DNA from: Terriglobia bacterium
Lineage (GTDB): Bacteria; Acidobacteriota; Terriglobia; Bryobacterales; Bryobacteraceae
NCBI GenBank assembly: GCA_021325235.1
Contig: JAJPHN010000015.1
Location: forward strand, 62,001 to 126,000
Reading direction: 5' to 3'
DNA: 64,000 bases
The notes beneath the pieces are model-generated. The model was not told the DNA's origin and did not search any database. It was given only the letters and a program-made list of their open reading frames with translations. The translations under genes and the position numbers were made by a program. Below are positions 9,415 through 17,912 of this stretch, one piece after another. How positions within the stretch are numbered: position 1 is the first letter of the stretch; every line of letters starts with the position of its first letter.

Positions 9415-11379
9415 TTAGATGGGTTGTTCGGCCGCATAGACACCGTCTTTGATGTCATATGCGGTCTGGTAAACATCCGGGACAAGCCGCTCTGAGCTGT
9501 CCCGAGAACTCGCATCACCGGCGATTTGCTGGAGTTCGTTTTCTTCAATCGTTTCCTTCTCCATCAGGCGCTGTACAATGCGACCCAGCATCTCCCGCCG
9601 GCCTGTCACAATTGCTTTGACGCGCCGATAGGACTCCTCCACTATGCGGCGCACTTCCTCGTCGATCTCCTCGGCCGTTTTCTCGCTGTAATCGCGCTCC
9701 TCCATGGCGAAGCCGGTTTTCAGATATCGCGATTCGAGCGGGTGACCGTACGTAATGTTCCCCAAGCGCTCGCTCATCCCGTAGCGTTTCACCATATGGC
9801 GCGCTAATTCAGTCGCGCGCTGCAGGTCGTCGGCTGCGCCGGTTGACACGACGCCGTTGTAAACCGTGTCCTCGGCTGCCCGTCCTCCCAGCATCACGGC
9901 GATTTGATCTTCCAGTTGAGGCCGAGTCATCAAATAGCGCTCATGCGTAGGGAGCTGCAGTGTGTGGCCCAGCGCTCCCATGGTCCTCGGAATGATCGAA
10001 ATCCGATGGACCGGATCGGCGTTCGGAACCGACAAGGCGACTAGCGCATGTCCCCCTTCGTGATAAGCCACGCGCTCTTTTTCCTCGGGAGTCATGACGC
10101 GGCTCTTCTTTTCAAGCCCGAGCATCACGCGGTCAATGGCGGCTTCCATATCTAACGTGTCGATTTCGGAAGCGCCGCGGCGCGCCGCCAACAGAGCGGC
10201 TTCGTTCACGATGTTCGCGAGATCGGCGCCCACCATTCCAGGCGTGCGAGCCGCAATGGTTCGCAAATCCACTTTCTGGTTCAGCCTCACCTTTTTCGCG
10301 TGAACGCGCAGAATGGCCTCGCGTTCGTCGATATCGGGCCGCTCCAGCACGACTTGCCGGTCGAAGCGGCCCGGACGCAGCAGAGCCGGGTCCAGCACCT
10401 CCGGCGTGTTTGTCGCGGCCATGATGATGACGTTTGTTGAAGGATCGAAGCCATCCATCTCCACCAGCAGTTGATTTAGAGTCTGCTCGCGCTCATCATG
10501 CGACACGATCATGCCGCGCCCCGAGGCCCTGGACTTTCCAATCGCGTCCAGCTCGTCGATAAACACAATGCACGGCGCTTTCTTTTTCGCTTCATCGAAG
10601 AGTTCGCGTACACGGGCTGCTCCGACGCCTACAAACATTTCAACGAATTCGGACCCCGAGATGGCGAAAAACGGCACTGCCGCTTCAGCGGCAACCGCGC
10701 GCGCAAGCAACGTCTTGCCCGTACCCGGAGGTCCGACCAGAAGAACGCCATGCGGGATGCGCCCGCCAAGCTGCCTGTATTTCGCAGGATGTTTCAGAAA
10801 GTCCACGATCTCCTGAAGCTCGGAACGTGCTTCATCGATGCCCGCGACATCGGCGAACGTAACCCTTAATTGGTCCGATTGATCGTAAATTTTCGTCCGG
10901 TTCTTACCGAAGCGGAGGGGTCCCATCACCTGCCGCGTCCTCCAGGCGCCATAGCCTAACGCAGCCATCATGAGTAAGAAGGGAAGCCACGCCAAGATCC
11001 ACGAGCCAATTCCAGGTCCTGTGTTCATTTCGCCGTTTACTGTGACGTGATGCTGCTCCAAATCCCTCAGAAGAGAAGTTTCATCGATATCGGGCAGGCG
11101 CGTCGCCACAATCGCCGGCGCGAACGAGCTGCCTTTCGTTTGAGCAGGTTTCTTGATCCCGACCAGTTGGGTTGGAGTAATGATCGCGCGTTGTAGGTGA
11201 TTGGCCCGGATCTCGTTGACAAACTCACTGTAAGAGACAGGCCAGGCAGGCGGGCCTGCCAGCCAACGCGGCAGCATAAAAAACACAACTGCGCCAGCCA
11301 CATAAATGAGCGACGGTATCCACGGATATTTGCGCGCAATGCGCGAGAGTTTCTGACCGGCTCGTTTTCCGCCAGACAT
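9415..11379 (-). CDS. ftsH: ATP-dependent zinc metalloprotease FtsH
   Basis: A 654-residue inner-membrane AAA+ protease. Two membrane helices (about 22-38 and 127-147) flank a short periplasmic domain. The AAA domain has Walker A GPPGTGKT at 216-223, Walker [12 protein letters not shown] near 270-280, and the second region of homology around [18 protein letters not shown]. The peptidase domain has the zinc site HEGGH at 440-444. All catalytic residues seen are intact and the length is normal. The C-terminus is acidic and variable. It leads a unit with the Hsp20 gene, within a group of envelope-stress genes, so it is probably an extra stress-associated copy and not the housekeeping one. Confidence 0.97.
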   Translation of the reverse strand: MSGGKRAGQKLSRIARKYPWIPSLIYVAGAVVFFMLPRWLAGPPAWPVSYSEFVNEIRANHLQRAIITPTQLVGIKKPAQTKGSSFAPAIVATRLPDIDETSLLRDLEQHHVTVNGEMNTGPGIGSWILAWLPFLLMMAALGYGAWRTRQVMGPLRFGKNRTKIYDQSDQLRVTFADVAGIDEARSELQEIVDFLKHPAKYRQLGGRIPHGVLLVGPPGTGKTLLARAVAAEAAVPFFAISGSEFVEMFVGVGAARVRELFDEAKKKAPCIVFIDELDAIGKSRASGRGMIVSHDEREQTLNQLLVEMDGFDPSTNVIIMAATNTPEVLDPALLRPGRFDRQVVLERPDIDEREAILRVHAKKVRLNQKVDLRTIAARTPGMVGADLANIVNEAALLAARRGASEIDTLDMEAAIDRVMLGLEKKSRVMTPEEKERVAYHEGGHALVALSVPNADPVHRISIIPRTMGALGHTLQLPTHERYLMTRPQLEDQIAVMLGGRAAEDTVYNGVVSTGAADDLQRATELARHMVKRYGMSERLGNITYGHPLESRYLKTGFAMEERDYSEKTAEEIDEEVRRIVEESYRRVKAIVTGRREMLGRIVQRLMEKETIEENELQQIAGDASSRDSSERLVPDVYQTAYDIKDGVYAAEQPI

Positions 11380-11399
11380 ATCCTTCTACCTCATGCTGT

Positions 11400-11939
11400 T
11401 CAGCTCGCAACTTGCAAACGATTCGAGACGGCGAGCACGCCAGGAACCATGAGAGCTTTCATGTAGGCCGCCTTGCGGTCCGTCTCGTTCGCTACCGCGC
11501 CTTCCAGCGTTAAACAACCGTCTTTCACAAGAATGCGGATCGGTTGAACCGATTGAGAAGCATAAGTGCGGAATGCCGGCTCGCCGTAGATAGCGCGAAA
11601 GGCGGCAATTCGAATCTGGTTATCCAGCGAAGATGACGGCAGAACTTCGATGTTGTTCACGACCCTGCGGACGCCCGGCAATTCCCGTACGGCCTGTTCG
11701 GCGGCCTCTTTCAAACGACTTCGCGTGACGTCTCCGGTCAACCGAACCGTCGTACCTTTCAACTCAAAGCCAATATCATCGAAGACCGTGTAGCCGGGGA
11801 GCAACAGCAACTCATGTTGAATATCGCGTTCCAGTTGCGAAAAGGAAGCAGGCGCTTGCTTGACAAGTGCTAAATTGGCCGCCACGGTAGGCAGCGCACT
11901 CATCAGGAGGAAAGCAATGAACCGAAACAATGTCTTCAT
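11400..11939 (-). CDS. periplasmic protein with two BON domains
   Basis: A 179-residue protein with a signal peptide (MKTLFRFIAFLLMSALPTVA) and two BON repeats: LKGTTVRLTGDVTRS to RRVVNNIEVLP, and KDGCLTLEGAVANE to AVSNRLQVAS. The linker FRAIYGEPAFRTYA matches the paralogue at 7114-7686 closely. The start is ATG 11939 behind AAGGAG at eight bases. It sits 20 bases upstream of ftsH in the same direction. An envelope stress role is inferred from OsmY-type relatives and from the neighbours. Confidence 0.88.
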   Translation of the reverse strand: MKTLFRFIAFLLMSALPTVAANLALVKQAPASFSQLERDIQHELLLLPGYTVFDDIGFELKGTTVRLTGDVTRSRLKEAAEQAVRELPGVRRVVNNIEVLPSSSLDNQIRIAAFRAIYGEPAFRTYASQSVQPIRILVKDGCLTLEGAVANETDRKAAYMKALMVPGVLAVSNRLQVAS

Positions 11940-11981
11940 GGCATTTACTCCTTGTGAATCCGTGTTACTTGTGAACCGGTC

Positions 11982-12569
11982 TTATTGTTCCATTCGCAAA
12001 CCTAAGCTGGAAAGTTCTCCAATATCACCGCTCATGGCGAGTAAGTGGTCCTCAACCGCGGAAGCGCCGGCCGCTTCGCAGGCTGCGTTTTCTGCCATAA
12101 AGCGATCCGATGGATTGTTCACCAGGCCTTCGAGCGTCACATGACCGTTTTTGACGATGATATGCACCGGAGGAACGAGCTGAACGGCATACCATGTGAA
12201 CTGCGGATTCCCATACAGGCGCTCATACACTTTCTGGCGAATCGCGTCGTCCTGCTCGGATCGCGGCAGAACATCGATATAGTTGTCCAGCGCATTTACG
12301 CCAGGTATGGACCGGATCGCCTGCTCTGCCTCTTGCTTTACTTCCGGGTGCAGAACGTTGCCGAGGAGAACGACACGATCATCGGCAATGCGAAAAGTCA
12401 CGTAATCGAATATCGTATAGCCCGGCAAGCCCACTAATGCCCTCTGGAGCTTGTGCGTAAGTCCGGTAACAGCGGGCATGGGGTCCGGCCTGAGTGAAGC
12501 AGGAAACGAGCACAACAACAAAGTCAAAACGAACAGCCAAGAAATGCGTGAAGACAGCACCTTTTTCAT
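11982..12569 (-). CDS. periplasmic protein with two BON domains
   Basis: A 195-residue paralogue of the BON proteins at 7114 and 11400. It has a signal peptide (MKKVLSSRISWLFVLTLLL), a first BON repeat (ADDRVVLLGNVLHPEV to ALDNYIDVLP) and a second (KNGHVTLEGLVNNPS to AVEDHLLAMSG). The linker ERLYGNPQFTWYA is the counterpart of FRAIYGEP. I use ATG 12569, which has GGAG six bases upstream; the ATG six bases earlier abuts the GGAG. It is first in a same-strand series with 11400-11939, ftsH and hsp20, after the hairpin at 12611-12641. Confidence 0.87.
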   Translation of the reverse strand: MKKVLSSRISWLFVLTLLLCSFPASLRPDPMPAVTGLTHKLQRALVGLPGYTIFDYVTFRIADDRVVLLGNVLHPEVKQEAEQAIRSIPGVNALDNYIDVLPRSEQDDAIRQKVYERLYGNPQFTWYAVQLVPPVHIIVKNGHVTLEGLVNNPSDRFMAENAACEAAGASAVEDHLLAMSGDIGELSSLGLRMEQ

Positions 12570-12610
12570 ATGCATCTCCAGTGTTTGTCTTTAAGGAATA
12601 AGCCGGAACA

Positions 12611-12641
12611 GGAAGCCCGGCACTATGTGAGCCGGGCTTCC
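12611..12641 (-). terminator. perfect 11-bp hairpin downstream of the second hsp20
   Basis: The arms GGAAGCCCGGC and GCCGGGCTTCC are perfectly complementary around a 9-base loop. The hairpin lies just past the stop of the hsp20 gene at 12657 and before the BON gene start at 12569, so it probably ends or attenuates the hsp20 transcript. There is no clear U-tract. Confidence 0.6.
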
Positions 12642-12656
12642 CGCGCGTGCCCCAGC

Positions 12657-13148
12657 TCAAGCAGTAGCAGCTATCGCTTTCTGCTCCCTCGCAGATTCGA
12701 TTGGGATCTGACGCGGCTTCATCTCCTCAGCCACAGGAACGTGAATATCCAGCACACCGTCATGCAGCTGGCATTTGACCTGATCCACGTTAAGATTCTG
12801 CGGCAGAGGGACGGCGGCGTAAAACTTCCCATACGCAATCTGGGGATAAGCGCCGGCAGTCCACCCTTCGGGAGCTTTCCGCTCGCCTTCGAGAATGAGC
12901 TGGTTGCTCTGCGCCGTCACTTTCAAACTATCCTGGGTAACGCCAGGGACGATGGCGCGCAACAGCAGTTCATTCTCATTCCAGCCGGACTCGATTACCG
13001 GCGTGAACGCATACCCGCTGTCGCTGCCCGTGTTGCCGTTCACGGGACGGGAGCCAGAACCATAGAAATTATCGAAGAGCTGGTCCACCGTACGACGGAA
13101 GTGGTCCAGCGTTTGTCGCATATCACGAGAGAGCATAGTGTCGAACAT
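12657..13148 (-). CDS. Hsp20 / alpha-crystallin small heat-shock protein
   Basis: A 163-residue small heat-shock protein, quite different in sequence from the one at 8841. A short N-terminal region (FRRTVDQLFDNFYGSG) leads to an alpha-crystallin domain (NENELLLRAIVPGV, SNQLILEGERKAP, DGVLDIHVPV) and the C-terminal IPIES anchor. I choose ATG 13148, nine bases after AGGAGG; the TTG at 13157 is the alternative. It is transcribed divergently from the DnaJ-like gene at 13440, with a perfect dyad at 13284-13317 between them. A dimer or oligomer acting as a cytoplasmic holdase is expected. Confidence 0.93.
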   Translation of the reverse strand: MFDTMLSRDMRQTLDHFRRTVDQLFDNFYGSGSRPVNGNTGSDSGYAFTPVIESGWNENELLLRAIVPGVTQDSLKVTAQSNQLILEGERKAPEGWTAGAYPQIAYGKFYAAVPLPQNLNVDQVKCQLHDGVLDIHVPVAEEMKPRQIPIESAREQKAIAATA

Positions 13149-13283
13149 ACGTTGCAACCTCCTTTCGTCAAATTTTCGACGAGACGAATCGCCTCGAAGA
13201 GGGGGAACCGCCTCCGGGCTAGCCCCCTCCTCCAGGCTATCCGATCATCAAGATGCAAGCGAATATGAGAAGGTTACAGAAAT

Positions 13284-13317
13284 CTGCTGTCAAACATAGC
13301 AACAAAGTTGACAGCAG
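13284..13317. promoter_or_regulatory. 10-bp perfect dyad between divergent hsp20 and dnaJ-like genes
   Basis: CTGCTGTCAA and TTGACAGCAG form a perfect inverted repeat with a 14-base spacer. Each arm contains a TTGACA element when read outward, so it could combine back-to-back -35 boxes with an operator. It is not the CIRCE sequence. The heat-shock setting makes a repressor site plausible, but that is inference. Confidence 0.45.
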
Positions 13318-13439
13318 CCCTATCATGTTTGCCCCGTAGATTTGCCTTGGGACTTCCAATAAGGTATACAAATATCGGATGGGCTGCCGCGCCCCGGCGC
13401 GGCGGACCCCCAAACGCAATCTAAGCGGAGCACAAGTAT

Positions 13440-14108
13440 ATGGCAATCAAGAACTACTACGCCATTCTGGGTGTTTCGCGAACCGAAACACCATCCGGCA
13501 TTCGAGCCGCATACCGGGATGCCGTCCGCCGCACCCACCCTGACTACGTAGGTCCACGCAGCGCAGCCGAGTTCCAAGAAATCGTCGAGGCGCATTCGGT
13601 TCTGTCGAACCCAAATCGGCGCCGGCAATACGATGGCGCGCTGGATCGATACCAGTCGGACCAAACCTGGCCGGGGCTCGTGCACGGGTTTGCACGCACT
13701 TGGGAGCGGCCTTCGATTTTCGCGAATACTCACGCGGTCCATCCCTCGTTCGACGCCTTGGCTGAGCGGCTCCTGCGTAACTTCACCGGGCTGGGCGTGC
13801 CGAAGGCTGAAAGACCGGAGCCTCTCACAGTGGAGGTGATCCTTACGCCGGAGGAAGCTGTGCGCCGAGGCGTTCTTTCCATAGGCGTACCTGTGCATGA
13901 AGTCTGCCGTGCCTGCAACGGCACTGGGAGCGATTGGCTTTTCATTTGCCCACATTGTAGGGGCGAAGGCGTTGTCTGCCGCATTCAACCGGTCGAGATT
14001 CGCGTGCCGCAAGAGCTTCGGCTCGGATTGACACCTGAGGTCTCTTTGGAAACGCTCGGAATTAACAACCTGTTTCTCAGACTGCGGCTCCGCGTTTCGA
14101 ACGAATAA
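13440..14108 (+). CDS. DnaJ-like protein with J domain and partial zinc-finger region
   Basis: A 222-residue protein. Residues 4-65 form a J domain (YYAILGVSRTETPSGIRAAY) with the HPD motif at 33-35, which stimulates the ATPase of Hsp70. A linker follows, and residues 130-215 resemble part of the DnaJ substrate-binding domain. That part has two zinc-finger-type repeats, CRACNGTG (156-163) and CPHCRGEG (170-177), instead of the usual four. It is therefore a short, atypical co-chaperone. The start ATG has GGAG ten bases upstream. It is divergent from hsp20, so the two are likely induced together. Confidence 0.88.
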   Translation: MAIKNYYAILGVSRTETPSGIRAAYRDAVRRTHPDYVGPRSAAEFQEIVEAHSVLSNPNRRRQYDGALDRYQSDQTWPGLVHGFARTWERPSIFANTHAVHPSFDALAERLLRNFTGLGVPKAERPEPLTVEVILTPEEAVRRGVLSIGVPVHEVCRACNGTGSDWLFICPHCRGEGVVCRIQPVEIRVPQELRLGLTPEVSLETLGINNLFLRLRLRVSNE

Positions 14109-14121
14109 CTGCAGCATTACG

Positions 14122-14699
14122 ATGGCAGGATGGAAGGACTGTTTCGCTCTACTGGAGGGTAAGGGCTTCTCTTAAAAACTGACCCTCGATGGCCGAGCGT
14201 CACTACGATCATTGCCGGCGAGCCGGTTCATGGATCGTGGTGGGCTCATCCTGCAGCACGCAACATCTTTCGCGCCCTGGAAAAATTGTCCGGCCAGCCC
14301 GATCTCGTCGTCGTTAAGCTGATCGACGGGAAAGACACGTTTGTTCATAGACAACTTTGGCCGGAGCTTTTCTCGATCGGGACTTCTCGGAAACCGTGGC
14401 AATTGCGCGGGTTGAGACAGAGCGCTCGCCGACTCCAGGAAAGAGTCGAAGTCGAGGGAGAAGTGGAAGCAACCGGTACTGACGCGAGGTGCTTGGAATC
14501 GCGCCTGCTGGTTCGGGGAGAACAATTTCACAGCGAGGCTGGCAAGCACAAGAAACGCCTGGAAAGTTGGCATCGCTGGGGCGATCGCGTCCGACTGATT
14601 CAATTGGACCTTCCCACCGCAGGAGAATCGAGAAGAGCGTTCGAGGCGCGCTATCCAAGCGCCCCGTGGCCTTGGTCGAGATTAGAAACCGGAAAATAG
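14122..14699 (+). pseudogene. frameshifted hypothetical protein (WWAHP-type family)
   Basis: ATG 14122 starts MAGWKDCFALLEGKGF and runs into a stop after 17 codons. The neighbouring frame takes over at once with LLKTDPRWPSVTTIIAGEP, then GSWWAHPAARNIFRALEKL and KDTFVHRQLWPELFSI, and continues to 14699. Crossing over at about 14165-14175 restores a protein of about 190 residues. I recall bacterial proteins with GSWWGHP and TFVHRxLWP motifs and no assigned function, and this appears to be one of them. The break is a single indel near a short A-run and could be a sequencing error. It lies just downstream of the DnaJ-like gene on the same strand. Confidence 0.6.
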
Positions 14700-14715
14700 C
14701 GGTGATTTTCAAGGC

Positions 14716-15000
14716 TCATGCGGCGTGCCGCATGGTTTCCGGGTTCCCATTACGAGAACCCGGAATGAACGCCGTGTGGGCGTCTTCAACAGCTTGTTCC
14801 CGACGTGCTCGCGTGAAGCGCTCAGGCGAAACAAGCCGTGTGCAAATCGGACAAAACACCCATACAGGTTTACCGGCGGCAAATAGATCGAGCTGCTCGC
14901 AGAAGAGCGACAATTCGCGCTTGCAGCCTGGGCAGCGGGCGCCAATCGCGGATGGATTGGAAGTTATTCCGCCGGAGTGTTTTCGAAACCGAAACCACAT
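14716..15000 (-). CDS. small zinc-ribbon protein
   Basis: A 94-residue protein with two CxxC knuckles, CPGC and CPIC, about 32 residues apart, which fits a single zinc ribbon. The rest is polar with no membrane segment. I choose ATG 15000 (MWFRFRKHSGG), which leaves 13 bases after the DUF3300 gene stop; the ATG at 15042 lies inside that gene. The same direction and close spacing suggest co-transcription with DUF3300. No function can be assigned. Confidence 0.6.
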   Translation of the reverse strand: MWFRFRKHSGGITSNPSAIGARCPGCKRELSLFCEQLDLFAAGKPVWVFCPICTRLVSPERFTRARREQAVEDAHTAFIPGSRNGNPETMRHAA

Positions 15001-15013
15001 AGCCACACCTCGT

Positions 15014-15823
15014 TTATCTCCTGTGAGGGCGGTGGATATCATGTACTTCTACTCGCGGACCGGCGGGGCGTACCCACGAGTAGCGGTGTACATAACTGGC
15101 CCGGGCGATCCACGTTCTGTCCCAGGGCCTGTGATCGATCAGCAGGACGTGTGATGGCCAGATAAACCCAGCCCCCGTCCAGCCAAAGGCAACGAAGGCG
15201 GAACCAATATATACAGGGGGTCCAAAGCTGATCGCTGCGCTCACGGCTACATGGCCCAGATGACCGGAAAAGACGACCAGCGGGTCGTAAACCGGAACGT
15301 AGATATAGGCCGGATCAACCGGCAGGATCTCGATGTAACCCGGATTCGCCACGACTCGAACGTAACTGTTGGTCTGCAAATAGCCGGCATCGTGGGCTTT
15401 TCGCCGCATCCGCTGAACTGCGTCCATTACTTGAGATCGCTGTGTCAATACCGCGTCCCCAAGCTGCCGTGTCCAGGCCATATCGGAATTCATCATGTTC
15501 AACACGGATGGGAACGGGAGCAGCGCGAGCACGCTTGGGTCCCACTGCAAATGGTCATCCGATATGGCCTTCGATAGTTCCTCTCCGTGTAGATAGCTAT
15601 GTTCATTGGCCCAGGCAGCAGCTTCCGGTATCTGATCCGTAAAGGTGGATGCCGTCAGTATTTGCGCAAGCAGCGGATCGGGGTAGAGAGCAATACGGGC
15701 CACTAACTGATCAAGCTGATCCGGAGTTAGTGACACCGGCTGTGCAGACGACACGTTTGTAAACCAAAGCACTACTCCAGTCAGGAGTATCGGAATCCAC
15801 AAGAATTTTCGTCTCATAGACAC
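15014..15823 (-). CDS. DUF3300 family exported protein
   Basis: A 269-residue protein with a signal peptide (KFLWIPILLTGVVLWF, cleavage near SSAQP). The DUF3300 core follows: LDQLVARIALYPDPLLAQIL, AAAWANEH, WDPSVLALLPFPSVLNMM, and AIQRM-like QVMDAVQRMRRKA. The second half is rich in tyrosine, proline and glycine (VDPAYIYVPVYDPLVVF), as usual for this family. It is exported, probably periplasmic or outer-membrane associated, and its function is unknown. It is transcribed with the small zinc-ribbon gene. The upstream hairpin at 15897-15933 separates it from doxX. Confidence 0.9.
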   Translation of the reverse strand: MSMRRKFLWIPILLTGVVLWFTNVSSAQPVSLTPDQLDQLVARIALYPDPLLAQILTASTFTDQIPEAAAWANEHSYLHGEELSKAISDDHLQWDPSVLALLPFPSVLNMMNSDMAWTRQLGDAVLTQRSQVMDAVQRMRRKAHDAGYLQTNSYVRVVANPGYIEILPVDPAYIYVPVYDPLVVFSGHLGHVAVSAAISFGPPVYIGSAFVAFGWTGAGFIWPSHVLLIDHRPWDRTWIARASYVHRYSWVRPAGPRVEVHDIHRPHRR

Positions 15824-15896
15824 TTTCCTCCAATTCCAAACAAAAAAGAGAAAAAAGAACCCCAGCCATTATGGCGGGTACCCAGAACGGGCAATG

Positions 15897-15933
15897 AGCG
15901 GGATCATCTGTTCCACTCCAGTCTGATCCCGCT
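15897..15933 (-). terminator. hairpin downstream of doxX
   Basis: AGCGGGATCA and TGATCCCGCT pair perfectly across a 17-base loop. The hairpin lies between the stop of the DoxX gene (15985) and the start of DUF3300, both on the minus strand, where a terminator is expected. Confidence 0.5.
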
Positions 15934-15984
15934 TGAAGAGACGTCGGGCTATTTACAATGGTTACCGGCTACGGAAGGAGTGCG

Positions 15985-16533
15985 TCAGAAGCGCATGAAA
16001 GCAAACATGCGACGATAAAATGCCATATATCCGCCCGGAAGGCTGGCGGTGCCGGACCAGATATAAGTGCCGGAATCACCGGACGTAAGGTTCCGTTCGA
16101 GCAGCCGATCCAGCGACCAGGCGCCCGATCCGCGCAGCACGATCACCGCAGCCATGGCAAGCGCGAGCAAGTGATATTCGATGCCCTCGCCCGGCTGGCT
16201 GCCGGACCAGTTCATGAAGAAGCCATTTTGCCCATGAACCAGCATAATCGCGGCGAGCATATTCACAGCGATCGCGAAAGCATCCAGTCTCCCGAGTAGG
16301 CCAAGGAGCAGACCAGCCCCGCCCAGGAATTCGGCCGCAATGGCCAGAAACGCCAGGAAGGCGGGAATATGGAGTGTCTGCGTCAAGAAAGCCATGCTTG
16401 GCCCGTATCCGGCTCCGCCAAACCACCCCATCACTTTTTGAGCACCATGTGCAAACATGACGGCACCCAGGACGAACCGCAACAGAGTCAGCGTGCGGTC
16501 GTCTTCAGTTCGCAAAAACGTAGACAAACGCAT
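15985..16533 (-). CDS. DoxX family membrane protein
   Basis: A 182-residue inner-membrane protein with four hydrophobic helices. It carries the DoxX features LLRFVLGAVMFAHGAQKVMGWFGG near the start, FLGGAGLLLGLLGRLDAFAI, and an NGFFMNW loop. The last 40 residues are a soluble tail with no known counterpart. The start is ATG 16533, seven bases after GAGGAG; the longer frame has no ribosome site. DoxX-type proteins are linked to redox and respiratory stress. The gene is divergent from the glycosyltransferase at 16818. Confidence 0.9.
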   Translation of the reverse strand: MRLSTFLRTEDDRTLTLLRFVLGAVMFAHGAQKVMGWFGGAGYGPSMAFLTQTLHIPAFLAFLAIAAEFLGGAGLLLGLLGRLDAFAIAVNMLAAIMLVHGQNGFFMNWSGSQPGEGIEYHLLALAMAAVIVLRGSGAWSLDRLLERNLTSGDSGTYIWSGTASLPGGYMAFYRRMFAFMRF

Positions 16534-16817
16534 ATCAATCTCCTCAACTCTGTGATTGCGGTATCTCCGCTTGGGCGTTCCCCAAAAGCAGAGTACCCAC
16601 ATACCAAAAGATGCTAATTAAAAGCTGTTCGTTGCAAGAACGCTCAATGAATGCGGCCTTGACAGCTCCCCTGGCGATGCATTAACCAATAAGACAGAAG
16701 CCGCCTCGCCGCGCGCAGTGTTCCCGACTACGGATGGCGCCCTATCAGGCCCACACACGCAGCGCTCGCGAGGTTCTCGGCGTTCTCGTAACTAACGAAA
16801 TTTTTGAGGAGACCTGT

Positions 16818-17891
16818 ATGAAGATTGCACAAGTTGCACCTTTGTATGAAAGCGTCCCCCCTAAACTCTATGGCGGGACGGAGCGTGTCGTGTCGTATCT
16901 GACGGACGAACTAGTCCGGCAAGGTCACGATGTGACTCTGTTCGCCAGTGCCGATTCTGTGACGAACGCGAAGTTGCGTCCGATTTGCGAGCGCGCGCTG
17001 CGTCTCGAAGGCAAGAAAATCGTCGACCCGATCACGCACCATATACGGATGATCGAAGCGGTAGCCCAGGAAGCGGTCAACTTCGACGTGGTGCACTTTC
17101 ACACAGACTATCTGCATTTTTCCGTGACCCGCCGACAGAAGCTGCCGGCCGTTACAACGCTGCATGGGCGGCTCGATATCCCGGACCTTGTTCCACTGTA
17201 TCAAGAATTTTGGGATATGAATCTGGTGTCGATCTCGAATGCGCAGCGGATGCCGCTCGTTTGGGCGAATTGGGTTGGAACCGTTCACCACGGCCTTCCC
17301 GAAGATCTATACAAGCCGACGCTCACGCAGGGCAAATACCTCGCGTTTCTGGGCCGTATTTCACCTGAAAAGCGCGTTGATCGGGCGATCGAAATCGCGG
17401 AACGCGTTGGTATGCCAATCAAGATCGCGGCCAAAATTGATGTTGTAGGTAAAGAATATTTCGAAACGAAGATCAGGAAGCTGTTCGACCACCCGTTAGT
17501 CGAGTACATCGGTGAGATAGGAGAGCGCGAAAAAGGAGAATTCCTTGGGAATGCACTCGCCCTGCTATTTCCGATTGACTGGCCCGAGCCTTTTGGTCTG
17601 GTCATGATCGAAGCGATGGCCTGTGGAACGCCCGTGATCGCCTATCGCCTCGGATCGGTACCGGAAATTATTGACGAAGGAACCACCGGGTTCATGGTGA
17701 ACAACGTCGACGAAGCCGTGAAAGCGGTCGGCCGGCTCAACTCCATCGATCGCGCTATTTGCCGGAGCGTGTTCGAAGAACGATTCAGTGCCCGGCGCAT
17801 GGCTCTCGATTACGTCGAGATATACAAACGGATTATCGAGGGCCAGGACGGCTCGGCCACCGCCGAGGACGATCTCGCTTGCGCGGCTTAG
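16818..17891 (+). CDS. glycosyltransferase family 4
   Basis: A 357-residue GT-B glycosyltransferase. The N-terminal Rossmann half begins MKIAQVAPLYESVPPKLYGG with the glycine-rich acceptor loop. The C-terminal half has FLGRISPEKRVDRAIEIAER and the retaining GT4 sugar-nucleotide site EPFGLVMIEAMACGTPVIA. The start is ATG 16818, preceded by GAGGAG; the earlier ATG at 16734 has none. It lies 21 bases upstream of the glycogen-debranching-type enzyme, and this pairing is common and suggests alpha-glucan or trehalose-type metabolism under stress. The exact donor and acceptor are not evident. Confidence 0.93.
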   Translation: MKIAQVAPLYESVPPKLYGGTERVVSYLTDELVRQGHDVTLFASADSVTNAKLRPICERALRLEGKKIVDPITHHIRMIEAVAQEAVNFDVVHFHTDYLHFSVTRRQKLPAVTTLHGRLDIPDLVPLYQEFWDMNLVSISNAQRMPLVWANWVGTVHHGLPEDLYKPTLTQGKYLAFLGRISPEKRVDRAIEIAERVGMPIKIAAKIDVVGKEYFETKIRKLFDHPLVEYIGEIGEREKGEFLGNALALLFPIDWPEPFGLVMIEAMACGTPVIAYRLGSVPEIIDEGTTGFMVNNVDEAVKAVGRLNSIDRAICRSVFEERFSARRMALDYVEIYKRIIEGQDGSATAEDDLACAA

Positions 17892-17912
17892 ACGGGACAA
17901 GCGCACCAGACG

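Noticed and set aside
13284-13317. CIRCE heat-shock operator
   Set aside because: The arms do not match TTAGCACTC/GAGTGCTAA and the spacer is 14, not 9 bases.
16734-16817. extended N-terminus for the glycosyltransferase from ATG 16734
   Set aside because: The GT-B fold starts at 16818, where a GAGGAG ribosome site is present; the extension is unrelated sequence.
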